Source: Fusobacteria bacterium ZRK30 (lineage in GTDB: Bacteria > Fusobacteriota > Fusobacteriia > Fusobacteriales > Fusobacteriaceae). From it: 64,000 bases of DNA. A program made the position numbers and the translations under genes. Each line of letters starts with the position of its first letter. The stretch's first letter is position 1. Below, piece after piece: positions 34,705-44,147 of this stretch. The notes beneath the pieces were generated by a model. It saw nothing but the letters and a program-made list of their open reading frames with translations. It ran no database searches and was not told the DNA's origin. The stretch is from contig CP102405.1 of the NCBI GenBank assembly GCA_024628785.1, forward strand, positions 1,550,001 to 1,614,000, given 5' to 3'.

Positions 34705-35208
34705 TTAATTTTTTAAGATAATTATCGGTTGATGCAGCATTACATTGTTAGGATAAAAAATAATTTCATCTTCTGTAGTAATTATTTCTACATAGAATAA
34801 TTTCATATCGTGGATAATACCTTCAATAGTATTCTCACCATTTCCTAGTCTCACTTTATCTCCAAGTTTTATGTTATAACTAAAAAAAAGAATGATCCCA
34901 GACGATATATTACTGAGGTTTGACCAGGAGGCAAAACAGGCTGTACCTATTATGGTAAAAGCTGTAGCGACAATTAAGAAGAACTCATGAAGTTCTACTC
35001 CCCAAACCAATAACAATATGGAAAAAATGGCTATTACTATAAAAAAAGTAATGAATCTTTTTGTTCTTTTTATTCTTTCATGGGAAAGTAAATTTTTTTT
35101 TCCGAAACTATCAATCCCTTTATAAAAAGTTTTTCTAACAAATAAAAATAGTATAATTAACAATATACTTAGTATAGGTTTTTCTAGGACTTTAAAAAAT
35201 TCATTCAT
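34705..35208 (-). CDS. Short MscS-type mechanosensitive channel
   Basis: 167 residues; ATG after GAGAGGAGAAG. Two N-terminal membrane helices, then the pore helix region FTIIGTACFASWSNLSNISSGI and the beta domain with GDKVRLGNGENTIEGIIHDM, ending at the point where family members have iPN (YPNNVMLHQPI). The C-terminal alpha/beta cage of E. coli MscS is missing. Either this is a natural minimal form or a 3' truncation; the stop is followed by unrelated sequence. It would release solutes on hypo-osmotic shock. Confidence 0.75.
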   Translation of the reverse strand: MNEFFKVLEKPILSILLIILFLFVRKTFYKGIDSFGKKNLLSHERIKRTKRFITFFIVIAIFSILLLVWGVELHEFFLIVATAFTIIGTACFASWSNLSNISSGIILFFSYNIKLGDKVRLGNGENTIEGIIHDMKLFYVEIITTEDEIIFYPNNVMLHQPIIILKN

Positions 35209-35261
35209 AACTTCTCCTCTCTTGAAAATAAAAATTTAAGTTAGCGATGTAAAAAAAATTA

Positions 35262-35757
35262 TCAATTAATTCTTTTTTTATTCTTAAAAATAATATTTGT
35301 TAAAGAATATTTAGTAAATTTTTTGGATTTCTTTTTATATTCCAAATGGTATTTTTTAATCATCTCTGCTATACTTTTTCTTTCATCATCATTTAATGCT
35401 TTAAACATCTCTAAAAATTTCAATTTTTCACTGAATGTTTTTTCTCCTAACAATACATAGGCCATTGAATAAAGTACCCCTATTTTTCCCATGTTCTTTC
35501 CTTCAGTTTCTTGAATTAACTTATCAGATATAAAAATTATTTCTCTTTTTTTAGTTTGTAGTTCATGTTCTATAGTAGCCCAAGTATGTTGCAACAGGCT
35601 GCGAATTTGAATTTCAAACTTGACTCTTTTAAATTTTTTTTATTTTCCCTTTGGTGAAAATGAAACTACATAGTGTAGAGACATATAACCGAAAGATCTC
35701 GGATCCAACCCCTTTCTTTTATCGATAGTATTTTTCTCATCTACTACAAAAAATTCT
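35262..35757 (-). pseudogene. RelA/SpoT-domain synthetase fragment with internal stop
   Basis: Reading from about 35757 down the minus strand gives EFFVVDEKNTIDKRKGLDPRSFGYM...SFSPKGK, then an in-frame TAA at 35640-35642, then in the same frame KKFKRVKFEIQIRSLLQHTW, ATIEHELQTKK and a helical tail to the stop at 35262. DPRSFGYMSLHYV and FEIQIRSLLQHTWATIEHE are hallmark RelA_SpoT (ppGpp synthetase) sequences. The N-terminal half of the domain is missing, replaced at about 35750 by the head-to-head antiporter fragment. The gene is dead unless the fragment has a separate role. Confidence 0.8.
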
Positions 35758-37029
35758 TTTATCCTTTTCAATGGAGCTTTTTCCACGAATATCAATACTG
35801 TAAGAAATGGAGCTTTCGAAGGATTGTTGTTAGCTTTTATAGGGGTATTTATAAACACAGCTATTGTCGGGATTATAGTTTATTTTTTTACTGGATTCAG
35901 TATTTCATATTCACTTCTAATAGGTGCTATTGTGTCATCTACAGATGCATCGGCAGTGATGTCACTTCTCTCCTTTGGAGGGTTGAAATTAAAGAAAAAA
36001 GTTTCCTCCATTCTCTTGGTTGAATCAGGGACAAATGATCCCATGGCTAATGTAATTATAATTTTATTGATCATTCTGATTACTAGGCCTGATTTTAGTA
36101 CACTTGAGGGAATAATGTTTTTATTCCTTCAAATAGTTGTTGGTGGACTAGTTGGATTTTTATCGGCTAGGGGAAGTATAGGATTGCTTAAAAGATTTTC
36201 TATTAAGCTGCCAGAAATACATCAGCTGATCCTGATATCTGGAGTATTTTTAACTTTTGGGATTACAAATATATTAAATGGTAATGGTTACCTTGCAATT
36301 TATATCTATGGATTGGTATTAGGAAATTCAGCAATACAGTTCAAAAAAAGTTCTAGACGTTTTTTTGCTAGTCTATCCTGGGGTGTTGAAATTGGTATAT
36401 TTCTTATATTAGGACTTCTAGTATTCCCAAGTGAATTACTCAATGTTTGGAAAGTTGGAACTTTTATAGGGTTTGCACTTATATTAATTGCCAGACCACT
36501 TAGTGTAATTATTACTCTCTATAAAACAAAACTTTCCATGAAGGAAAAATTATTTATAAGCTGGGGAGGGTTAAAAGGAGCCGTTCCTATTGTTTTTGCA
36601 ATTCTTCCTGTGCTTGCAAAGATAGAGGGCGCTGAAATTATCTTCCCCATAGTTTTTTATGTTGTTGCAATCTCAGTGGCTATACAGGGAACAACGCTAC
36701 CATTTGTGGCTACATTATTTGGAATTAAAGACACGGAGAGTTCCAAATGGATTGAACCTGACTTAGAACAAATAGAATTTATGGAAGAAAAGATGATTAA
36801 ATTAAAAGTAAAAAGTGGAAGTTCATTCCATAATAAAAGTGTGATGGATATGCAATTTCAAAAAGGAGTTCTTCTCCTTCTTATTGAAAGAAATAAACAC
36901 CAAATTTTTCCTCAGGCAAATACAAAAATATTAGAATCTGATTCCCTCCTTATTTTTGGTGAGGATCAAAATAAACTAGATCAACTAATTGAAAATTGGA
37001 ATAAGGTTGAAAATCAATTGGTCATTTAA
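35755..37029 (+). pseudogene. K+/H+ antiporter (CPA1, NhaP2-like), N-terminally truncated
   Basis: Protein homology begins near 35755 with SFILFNGAFSTNINTVRNG and runs to the stop at 37029. Core features are present: IGAIVSSTDASAVMSLLSFGG and LLVESGTNDPMANV with the ion-binding Asp, then SWGGLKGAVPIVFAILP, and a C-terminal TrkA-C-like domain ending FGEDQNKLDQLIENWNK. Compared with E. coli CvrA the first about 70 residues, with two membrane helices, are missing, and no start codon with a ribosome site is seen; the longest clean opening starts at TTG 35824. Part of a second copy survives at 10.7 kb. Confidence 0.75.
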
Positions 37030-37100
37030 GATAATTAATTAAAAATAATATATATAATATGTTTCTCTCTCTTTATTATATCTTGATCTTTATTGAGTAT

Positions 37101-37226
37101 TTATCTCGATTTTATTTCTCCCCCTCCATACCGGCCTATGAGATCAGTTTTTCGTGAATTTGCAGTTAATATCTTTAAGGCTTCATCTCCGGCACTATGT
37201 CCCAATCTGCCATTGACTCTTTTAAT
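37101..37226 (-). pseudogene. GGDEF domain remnant
   Basis: The minus strand encodes [20 protein letters not shown], then [21 protein letters not shown] and a stop. This is the stretch from the metal site (FKxVNDxxGH) to the active loop (GGDEF, here GGGE) of a diguanylate cyclase, without the rest. The surrounding 37030-37495 gap has no intact gene. Confidence 0.65.
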
Positions 37227-37454
37227 CTAAATTTCTTTTCCCATTGCAATCTGTTTTGTTTGAAAACTATTTTCTTATCTGTCAATATTTCCATGGGTTG
37301 TGGTAGAGTTATATTCCGATTATATATAATAATTTTTTTTGTTAACTATTTAACTCATTATTTAAATGAATTGTTTAATTAAGTTAAGCAAAAAGGCCAA
37401 AAGTACTAGTTATTTGACTTGAATAAGTTAAATAACTGAGGGATTATTATAGGA

Positions 37455-37480
37455 TAAAAAAAATCGTCATTACGACGATC
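37455..37480 (-). terminator. Terminator of the brnQ gene
   Basis: On the minus strand ATCGTC and GACGAT pair around GTAAT, followed by a T8 run, 16 nt after the brnQ stop. Confidence 0.85.
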
Positions 37481-37495
37481 TTAATATTGACTATT

Positions 37496-38770
37496 CTATT
37501 CAACTACAACCCTTGCATGGCTCTTTAATAGGGTCCCTGTAAGGACTGAAATAAAGAGTGTGGGCAGTAGCCAGGCGAACCCTTCAGAGGAAAATGGCAG
37601 GAGGCTGAAAGCTTCTGTAATATTATCTGATATTCCTGCTTTGGATATAACTTCTAGGACACTAAATGATAATCCGGTATATATACTTGCTTTGAATATA
37701 TTATGATTGTCTATCTTTAATATATTTAACACTATAAGTATTATAGTAACTGGATAAAGGATTGTCAGTATAGGAACTGCTATATCTATTATAAATCCTA
37801 ATCCTGTCGCTGCTAATACTGTTGATATTACGCAGGTTATTGTTGTGATCCCCCTGTATGATAGCTTTGTTCTCTCTGAGAAAAAATCAGCTACTATGGC
37901 AACCAGTGCTATTGAAGTTGTTAAACAAGCCACAGTTACACACATCCCTAAAGCTGCTATACCCAGAGATCCCATAGTTGTTTGTGCAAAATACATAATT
38001 AATTCAGATCTGCTGAGGGACAGACCGTTGCCATTGGCCATAGCACCAAGGTATAACAATCCTCCATAAACAAGAGCCATTCCCAGACCAGCTAGAATAC
38101 CTGATTTAACTATCATAGTTCTCTGTTCTGTTTCTCTGGTATATCCATTAGCTTTGAGACCTTTTACTATTATTGCTCCTAATATTACAGAAGTTATAGC
38201 ATCCATAGTCTGATATCCACCAAAGAATCCATAGGAAAATGAGTTCTGATCTATAATTTTATTCCCTGGAACTCCAAACCCCATGAAAGATCCTTTAAGA
38301 ATTATAGCTGCAAGGATTGTCAAGATCACAGGTGTCAGGTATTTACCTATATTATTCATTAATTTTGAAGGCTTCATAACTAAAATATACACAACAACAA
38401 AATATATAGATGAGACTAATAGAGGATTTATATCTCCAAAATTAGGAACTATCCCCATCTCATAAGCTGTAGCCGCTGTTCTCGGTGCTCCAAGCATTGG
38501 TCCTATGGAAAGAATCAATAGTGTAAAATAGCCTGTGTTAAATCTATCGGAAACTTTGTTCCCAAACTTATTTATATCTGTAACCCTGCTAAAGGCGAGA
38601 AGTCCGCAGACAGGAAGGCATATTCCGGTAAGGAAAAACCCTGCTGCAGCTCCTAACCATTCTTTTCCAGTCATCAAACCAATCTCTGGGGGAAATATAA
38701 GATTCCCTGCTCCAAAGAACATAGCAAATATTGCTAATCCAAATACTAATACATCATTTTTATTTTTCAT
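37496..38770 (-). CDS. brnQ: Branched-chain amino acid:cation symporter BrnQ
   Basis: 424 residues from the ATG at 38770 (AAAGGAG upstream); an 11-codon longer opening has no site. About twelve membrane helices, with the family start VFGLAIFAMFFGAGNLIFPPEIG and later SFGFFGGYQTMD-like and TTSIALVA segments. It imports leucine, isoleucine and valine with Na+ or H+, a natural supply for the leucine dehydrogenases at 22-24 kb. Monocistronic. Confidence 0.93.
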   Translation of the reverse strand: MKNKNDVLVFGLAIFAMFFGAGNLIFPPEIGLMTGKEWLGAAAGFFLTGICLPVCGLLAFSRVTDINKFGNKVSDRFNTGYFTLLILSIGPMLGAPRTAATAYEMGIVPNFGDINPLLVSSIYFVVVYILVMKPSKLMNNIGKYLTPVILTILAAIILKGSFMGFGVPGNKIIDQNSFSYGFFGGYQTMDAITSVILGAIIVKGLKANGYTRETEQRTMIVKSGILAGLGMALVYGGLLYLGAMANGNGLSLSRSELIMYFAQTTMGSLGIAALGMCVTVACLTTSIALVAIVADFFSERTKLSYRGITTITCVISTVLAATGLGFIIDIAVPILTILYPVTIILIVLNILKIDNHNIFKASIYTGLSFSVLEVISKAGISDNITEAFSLLPFSSEGFAWLLPTLFISVLTGTLLKSHARVVVE

Positions 38771-39004
38771 ACATACTCCTTTAATACTTTTTATATTTAA
38801 CAATATCGTGTTTGATATAACTTAACTTTGTTAAATTTTAATTAGTTTAGCATGTGGATTCACTAAATAAAAGGACTAATGTCTTTATTTTGATAACTTT
38901 TTCATTTTTATGATATTTTTGTACATAAAAATGAATTATCGGAGAAATTTCAACTATAAATTTATCTTTTAGGCCTCTTATAAAAATTAAAGGTATATTC
39001 ATAT

Positions 39005-39429
39005 CTATGAGATCCTTCTTTGGGGGGTTATTCTAGATAAAATATTATATTTTTCAAGTTCACACATGGCATTTTTTACAAAAGTAACTGAACAGCCAAG
39101 TTTTTTGGAGATTCCTGTAGGAGAGAAGTGAAAATTATATTCATGTATCGACAAGATATAGATAAACAATAACTTCCTCTTATAAGGTGATTTTTTACTG
39201 ATACCATCTTTTCTGGGTAAATATAACTTCAGTTCTAACAGGAGCTATCTTGAGAAGGTTCCTATGTATCTTACTCTTTATTATATCCATTTCTTCTACT
39301 GTAACAACTTCTAATGGTTTTAATAGCGTCACTGTATGATAGTGTCTTCCGACTTTAAGAATCTTGAGATCTGGGGTTTAATATTCGTCCCTGTTTTAAG
39401 GATGTTTTATCAATTTTTAAAATATTCAT
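39005..39429 (-). pseudogene. Decayed gene with C-terminal winged-helix-like trace
   Basis: An AAAGGAG site and ATG at 39429 open MNILKIDKTSLKQGRILNPR, which soon hits a stop. Shifted frames continue with KVGRHYHTVTLLKPLEVVTV, EEMDIIKSKIHRNLLKIAPV and finally FSPTGISKKLGCSVTFVKNA, MCELEKYNILSRI. The last part looks like a recognition helix of a winged HTH protein. At least two frameshifts separate the pieces. Apart from this the 38771-39619 gap holds nothing recognisable. Confidence 0.5.
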
Positions 39430-39619
39430 ATTAACAACTCCTTTTTTTAATATATCTGATTATAAAAGAGTTACGCAGGTCATAGTCAAGAAAAAATTAT
39501 TTTAAAAAAATTTATGGTTAGATTGTTAAAAGGTATTAATTTGTTATTTATAATTTCTAACTGTATAATATAAACAGGACAATTAATCATAGTATTATTA
39601 GTAGGAACAGGGAGGTAAG

Positions 39620-40528
39620 ATGAACTTAATAGAATTCATTAAAGAACAAAATCAACCACTAGAAGAGTTAGTGGATCTACTTCCTATTCCGATATTCTAT
39701 AAAGATAGAAAGGGAGTATATCTAGGGTGCAATAAAGCATTTGAAGAGTTTATAAAACTTTCGAAGGAGGAGCTAGTAGGAAAGACAGTGCACGAACTGT
39801 TCCCCAAGAAAGAAGCTGACGTTTATTTTCAGAAAGATGAAGAACTATTTAATAGTTCAGAAATTCAAATTTATGATGGGAAGGTCGCATCCCATGAAAA
39901 TAACTTATATAATGTTCGTTTTCATAAAGTCGCCTTTAAAAATGATAATGGGGAAGTCACCGGTCTTATTGGTGCAGTATTTGATATTACCAAAGAGGTA
40001 ATGCAGGAAAAACATCTGGAGAAACTGGCTTCCTATGATGAACTTACAGGGATCTATAACAGACGTAAGGGGATGCTTGTCTTGGAAAACCGGATTAATC
40101 AGAGTAAATATGACAAACTGCCGTTTTCAGTTGTCATGATGGACATAGACCACTTTAAAAAAATAAACGATACCTACGGACATGGTTATGGAGATGAAAT
40201 TCTGAAGGTTATTTCACAGATATTGAAAAAAAATTTAAGAGATCAGGATATAGTTTTTAGACATGGTGGAGATGAGTTCATCTATTTTCTTCCCAAACTT
40301 GGTAGAAAGAAAGCTTTTTTAGTATCAGAAAGGATACGGAGGAGTATACTGGAGAGGTTTGAAAACCATGAAAAAAAAATATGCAGAGATCTCAGTGCAA
40401 GTTTTGGGATAGCAGTATTTCCTAATGATGGTAATATTGTTGATAAGTTAGTCAATAAAGCAGATGATGCTATGTATAAAGTTAAAATAAGTGGACGTAA
40501 TGGAGTGGGATTTGCAGATATAGTGTAA
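39620..40528 (+). CDS. PAS-GGDEF diguanylate cyclase
   Basis: 302 residues, ATG after GGGAGG. A PAS domain (about 14-125; LPIPIFYKDRKGVYLGCNKAFEEF) is followed by a GGDEF domain with DIDHFKKINDTYGHGYGDE and the active loop RHGGDEF. RDQD lies five residues before the loop, so the inhibitory RxxD site is intact, unlike in the Cache-GGDEF protein at 13 kb. It is cytosolic, with no membrane helix. The PAS domain may bind a small molecule or cofactor. The Nudix gene follows after 16 nt and is probably co-transcribed. Confidence 0.92.
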   Translation: MNLIEFIKEQNQPLEELVDLLPIPIFYKDRKGVYLGCNKAFEEFIKLSKEELVGKTVHELFPKKEADVYFQKDEELFNSSEIQIYDGKVASHENNLYNVRFHKVAFKNDNGEVTGLIGAVFDITKEVMQEKHLEKLASYDELTGIYNRRKGMLVLENRINQSKYDKLPFSVVMMDIDHFKKINDTYGHGYGDEILKVISQILKKNLRDQDIVFRHGGDEFIYFLPKLGRKKAFLVSERIRRSILERFENHEKKICRDLSASFGIAVFPNDGNIVDKLVNKADDAMYKVKISGRNGVGFADIV

Positions 40529-40544
40529 AAAATGAGGTGGGGAA

Positions 40545-41045
40545 ATGGAGAAAGAAAAATTTACTATTCCGGCAGTAGGAGGGATAATAGAAGGTAATAT
40601 AAATGGGGAAGATGTGATTTTGATGCAAAAAAGATTTAAGGATTCCAAAGATGGAAATGGCTTGTTGGAGATACCGGCAGGAAAAATAAGAGAATTCGAA
40701 GATGTTTTTACATGTTTAAGAAGGGAGGTCAGGGAAGAAACCGGTCTGGAAGTTGTAAAAATTGTAGGAGAAGAGACAGCAGTTGAAGTGGTAGAAGATG
40801 GATATTGTGTTTTAAACTATGAGCCCTTTAGTATCTCTCAAAATATAGATGGCAAATACCCTGTAATGGTGCAGATTTTTATATGTAAAGCTGAAGGAAA
40901 GCTTCTTAGATCTTCCAACGAGTCTCAAGAAATTCAATGGATTTCATTGAAGGTATTAAAAGAAAAGTTGGAAAGATCACAAAGAGATTTTTATCCCATG
41001 CATATCACCACATTAAAAAAATATCTTAAGATGAAGAATCTGTAG
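40545..41045 (+). CDS. Nudix hydrolase (ADP-ribose pyrophosphatase-like)
   Basis: 166 residues, GAGGTGGGG before the ATG. The Nudix box reads GKIREFEDVFTCLRREVREETGLEV (split here: GKIREFEDVFTCLR and REVREETGL), matching Gx5Ex7REUxEExGU, with the acidic Mg2+ ligands present. Pro and acidic residues around it resemble ADP-ribose pyrophosphatases, but the exact nucleoside diphosphate substrate cannot be told. It follows the PAS-GGDEF gene in the same operon. Confidence 0.88.
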   Translation: MEKEKFTIPAVGGIIEGNINGEDVILMQKRFKDSKDGNGLLEIPAGKIREFEDVFTCLRREVREETGLEVVKIVGEETAVEVVEDGYCVLNYEPFSISQNIDGKYPVMVQIFICKAEGKLLRSSNESQEIQWISLKVLKEKLERSQRDFYPMHITTLKKYLKMKNL

Positions 41046-41054
41046 TTAAAAAAT

Positions 41055-41954
41055 CTAATATTTTATTTTAAAGATGTTAGTCCCCCTGGGGATTTCTAGT
41101 TTTGATATGGCTATCCCTGCTAATAATATAATAATACCTATTATACTTACGGTTAATAGATATTCTTTCAAGAAAAAATGGCCGATAATGGCAGCTGCTG
41201 GAAGTTCTACCAGACTTATTATACTTGCTTTTGTAGGGGTAATAAATTTCAGTGACATAGAATAAATAGTATAAGAAAAAACTGTGGGAATCAATCCTAA
41301 CAAAATTGAAAAAATAATAGTGTTGGGACTAAATGTTTTTAAAAGTAGTTTTGTATCCAGCATAGGAACTGTAAAAATAGATCCTATCAGAAAACTATAC
41401 ATAAGAATCCCTGTAAAATTAAATTCTTCGGAAATTCTTTTTCTTAATATTGGGAAAGATCCAAAAGCTAATGCTGATAACAGCCCTACAAGAAGCCCAG
41501 CTCCATTTGTTTGTAGCTTAGAAAAGTCTCCTCCTGTTACAACAAGGGATGCCCCATAAAGAGCTAAAAATAAAGCTAAACTTTTGAATAACGTTATCTT
41601 TTCAGAAAAAAAGAATCTGGATAATATTGCGGTAAAAAGTGGCCCTAAACATACCATCATTATACCTACTGTTGTAGAGGTCATAGAAATACATTTATAC
41701 ATAGCTAAACTCATGGTTCCCTGACTTATAACTCCAATTAAAACGGCATGTTTAAACTCTTTTTTTTCTATTCTCACTTTTTCTTTGTCCGTCATGAAAT
41801 AAAAAATAAACATCATTAAAAATGCAAAGAACAACCTCAAAAAAGCTACTTCAAAGGGGCCTATACCTGTTTTCCCCAGATAATAGGATATAATTCCAAT
41901 TGTTCCCCATCCAATACCAGCTAAAAATGCAAAACTATATCCCATTTTTTCCAT
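41055..41954 (-). CDS. DMT superfamily (EamA) transporter
   Basis: 299 residues from the ATG at 41954, which has GGAGGAG; an upstream opening is not supported. Ten membrane helices in two EamA repeats are visible: SFAFLAGIGWGTIGIISYYLGKTG... in the first and LLVGLLSALAFGSFPILRKRIS in the second, with late LVELPAAAIIGHFFLKE typical of the family. These export amino acids or metabolites. No substrate can be given. It converges with the Nudix gene, only 9 nt apart. Confidence 0.88.
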   Translation of the reverse strand: MEKMGYSFAFLAGIGWGTIGIISYYLGKTGIGPFEVAFLRLFFAFLMMFIFYFMTDKEKVRIEKKEFKHAVLIGVISQGTMSLAMYKCISMTSTTVGIMMVCLGPLFTAILSRFFFSEKITLFKSLALFLALYGASLVVTGGDFSKLQTNGAGLLVGLLSALAFGSFPILRKRISEEFNFTGILMYSFLIGSIFTVPMLDTKLLLKTFSPNTIIFSILLGLIPTVFSYTIYSMSLKFITPTKASIISLVELPAAAIIGHFFLKEYLLTVSIIGIIILLAGIAISKLEIPRGTNIFKIKY

Positions 41955-42150
41955 ATCTTCTCCTCCTTTTATTCCACCTGATAAATTTATTAAATTTGGA
42001 TAATATATATATATTTCTTGTGAGCCAGTGCAGGAAATTAAATTATTCAAAAGTTAACTATTATTAAAACTATACTTCTAATAATAATTATTAGCAAGAA
42101 AAGATATAACTTTATATATATAATCAACTTCATAAGACGTAATATAAAAA

Positions 42151-42174
42151 AGAAGTCATTTTATAATGACTTCT
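42151..42174 (-). terminator. Terminator of the sulfurtransferase gene
   Basis: AGAAGTCATT pairs with AATGACTTCT; T6 follows on the minus strand. Confidence 0.85.
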
Positions 42175-42203
42175 CAATATTTTTACTATTTCAAAATTAA
42201 AAT

Positions 42204-43031
42204 TTAATTTTCATCTTTAGTTTCAATAGAGTTTTCAGGATAACTTGTCCAGTCTGAATAACTTCCAATGTATACTTTTCCATTGGAGAAAAACTCACTG
42301 TAAACTGCATAATCTAAAGACGCATTTACCCCTGATCCACATGAAAATACTATGTTTTTAGAGTTCTTTAATCTTCTGAAAATTTCATTTAATTCCTCTA
42401 CGGATCTTACTTTCCCACCTTTTAACAGTGATTTTGAATCTATAGAAAGAGCTGTAGGGATGTGTCCCGGCTTAGAATAAAAAGGTTCGTTTTGTCCTAA
42501 ATATCTTTCATATGATCTGCACTCTACCAGGGAGATGTTTTTTTTCTCTATGGCCTCTTTTACTTCATCGATATCAGCATAGATATTCTTTAGGATCTCA
42601 AAATCATATTTGCTGTGAAGAGGTAGTGGAGTATTTTCTTTAGCAACTGTTCCCCCTTCTTTTAACCATTCTGGATATCCTCCATCTAATATTTTAACGT
42701 CCTCATGACCGATATATTTAAACATCCAAAAAGCTCTGGCTGCTGTAACCATCTCTTCGTCGTATACGACGATAGAGCTGTCCCTTGTTATTCCCAGTCT
42801 TTCTATTTTTTTGATGAATTCTTTTATCTCAGGAAGTGGTCTGGAGCCCCCATGTTCTTTTTTTTCTCCGGCTAAATCCCTGTCCAGATCTATGAAAAAA
42901 GAACCATCGATGTGTTCCTCATTATATTTTTTTTGTCCATACTCCGGATCATGCAGATCAAATCTGACATCTAGGATTACTACGTCTTTTAAATTTTCTT
43001 TTAATTGATTTACATTTATAAAGTTGTTCAT
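42204..43031 (-). CDS. Thiosulfate / 3-mercaptopyruvate sulfurtransferase (tandem rhodanese)
   Basis: 275 residues. Two rhodanese domains: the N-terminal one is inactive (DEEMVTAARAFWMFKYIGH) and the C-terminal one has the active loop CGSGVNA at about residue 230, where the Cys carries the persulfide. The loop CGSGV is the form typical of mercaptopyruvate sulfurtransferases. Its neighbours on the same strand are a Crp/Fnr regulator and a YeeE/YedE transporter, suggesting sulfur (or selenium) handling. Start ATG behind AGGAGGC. Confidence 0.9.
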   Translation of the reverse strand: MNNFINVNQLKENLKDVVILDVRFDLHDPEYGQKKYNEEHIDGSFFIDLDRDLAGEKKEHGGSRPLPEIKEFIKKIERLGITRDSSIVVYDEEMVTAARAFWMFKYIGHEDVKILDGGYPEWLKEGGTVAKENTPLPLHSKYDFEILKNIYADIDEVKEAIEKKNISLVECRSYERYLGQNEPFYSKPGHIPTALSIDSKSLLKGGKVRSVEELNEIFRRLKNSKNIVFSCGSGVNASLDYAVYSEFFSNGKVYIGSYSDWTSYPENSIETKDEN

Positions 43032-43146
43032 TTTAAAGCCTCCTGCTAAATACTTATATATATTTTTTTAATAATTTTTATAAAAACTACCTAATAATAT
43101 ACCATAGATAGATAAAAAAGACCTGTTTTTCATATACATAATCTAA

Positions 43147-43782
43147 TTAAAGAATATTTTCAAAACATTCCCTTAATTTTTCTGTGTCTAAGATCACTAC
43201 ATATTTTAGATTTTTACTTATAATTCCTTCTTCCTCCAATTTATTGCTGAGTTTATACAGCATAGTACTGCTTATATTCAGTATATTAGCAAAGTCGGTA
43301 TATTTAAAGAAGAAAACTTTTTGGTCTATGGAGTTAATATAGAGCAGATAGGCAAAAGCAGCTTTAGTTCCGCCGCAAGTCAATATAACTGAGATAGTGT
43401 AAACGTAACGAAACACATTTAGATGTTCCTCTAATAAGAGAACATGAAATGCAGGATCTTTAGCAAGGGCAGCCTTAAGCTGTTCCACATCGATCTCTAA
43501 AATTTTTAGATTGTCAGCTGGGGAAAATAATTGAATATGGGGGATTAATTGATAATCTTCAAAGAGAAAAATTAATCCTAAAAAATTGTTTTTCTGATAA
43601 AAATAAGGGGAAAGGATCTCCCTTTCCTTGTATAAAATAGAAGCTAAAATTGTACCTTCAACTATAAAAAAAATCTTTTCACCGTCAATTTCATCATTAA
43701 AAATAATTCCTTTGGGACATTCTTTTGTGACATAATCAACTGAATTAGAGGTTAAAAAATCTTCAAGATCCTGTAATATCAT
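43147..43782 (-). CDS. Crp/Fnr family transcriptional regulator
   Basis: 211 residues; AAAGGAGAGG precedes the ATG. N-terminal cNMP-binding-like beta-roll (GEKIFFIVEGTILASILYKEREI) lacking the Arg expected to bind cAMP, a dimer helix, and a C-terminal winged HTH (YTDFANILNISSTMLYKLSNKLEEEGII). No N-terminal Cys cluster is present, so it is not an FNR-type oxygen sensor; it is closest in look to YeiL- or CprK-like members. The rhodanese gene follows 115 nt downstream on the same strand, and it may regulate that gene or the transporter at 44 kb. Confidence 0.85.
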   Translation of the reverse strand: MILQDLEDFLTSNSVDYVTKECPKGIIFNDEIDGEKIFFIVEGTILASILYKEREILSPYFYQKNNFLGLIFLFEDYQLIPHIQLFSPADNLKILEIDVEQLKAALAKDPAFHVLLLEEHLNVFRYVYTISVILTCGGTKAAFAYLLYINSIDQKVFFFKYTDFANILNISSTMLYKLSNKLEEEGIISKNLKYVVILDTEKLRECFENIL

Positions 43783-43872
43783 AAAATCCTCTCCTTTATA
43801 AATTAATATAGTTTAGATTTTTTATTGTTTAGAAACATTGAGTTCTAATTATTAATAGTATACCACATCTAT

Positions 43873-43890
43873 AAACTAGGTCTGTAGAGG
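43873..43890 (+). repeat. AAACTAGGTYTGTAGARG element, copy A
   Basis: AAACTAGGTCTGTAGAGG precedes the degraded esterase fragment. Two closer-matched copies lie at 45672 and 49005. Confidence 0.6.
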
Positions 43891-44086
43891 ATAATATTTA
43901 TGGTATTGTCTGTATTGAATTTTTTAGAAAAGAATATATTAAATAATGGAGTAGAAGCTGACTTTCATGTATATCATGGCGAGACATATTAGAGATTATT
44001 TAGGAGCCACTTTTTTACCGAAATACTATGAACATTTCAGTCAATTAGACACCTTTCTTATAAATTATCTAAAAAAAAATAGATAA
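43891..44086 (+). pseudogene. Degraded second copy of the secreted esterase
   Basis: A piece resembling the signal-peptide region (SVLNFLEKNILNN) runs straight into GVEADFHVYHGE, which aligns with GVKADLHIYEGQ near the end of the intact esterase at 45.8 kb. A frameshift then leads to DYLGATFLPKYYEHFSQLDTF, which aligns with its C-terminus. The middle 700 or so bases are deleted. Even the terminator that follows is related to that of the intact gene. The rest of the 43783-44147 gap holds only an upstream repeat. Confidence 0.75.
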
Positions 44087-44091
44087 AAAAG

Positions 44092-44125
44092 GAGCTCTTC
44101 CAATTATGGAAAAGCTCTTTTTTTA
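44092..44125. terminator. Bidirectional terminator
   Basis: GAGCTCTTCC pairs with GGAAAAGCTC (one mismatch) around AATTAT, with A and T runs outside. It serves the degraded esterase copy and the transporter gene on the minus strand. Confidence 0.8.
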
Positions 44126-44147
44126 TTTTAATAACTCAGTATTCAGT

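Noticed and set aside
35640-35642. In-frame stop in the RelA/SpoT fragment as another recoded codon
   Set aside because: It is TAA, not TGA, lies in a non-catalytic loop, and the gene also lacks its N-terminal half.
37197-37382. 61-codon plus-strand open frame
   Set aside because: No ribosome site, low-complexity sequence, and it overlaps the GGDEF remnant on the other strand.
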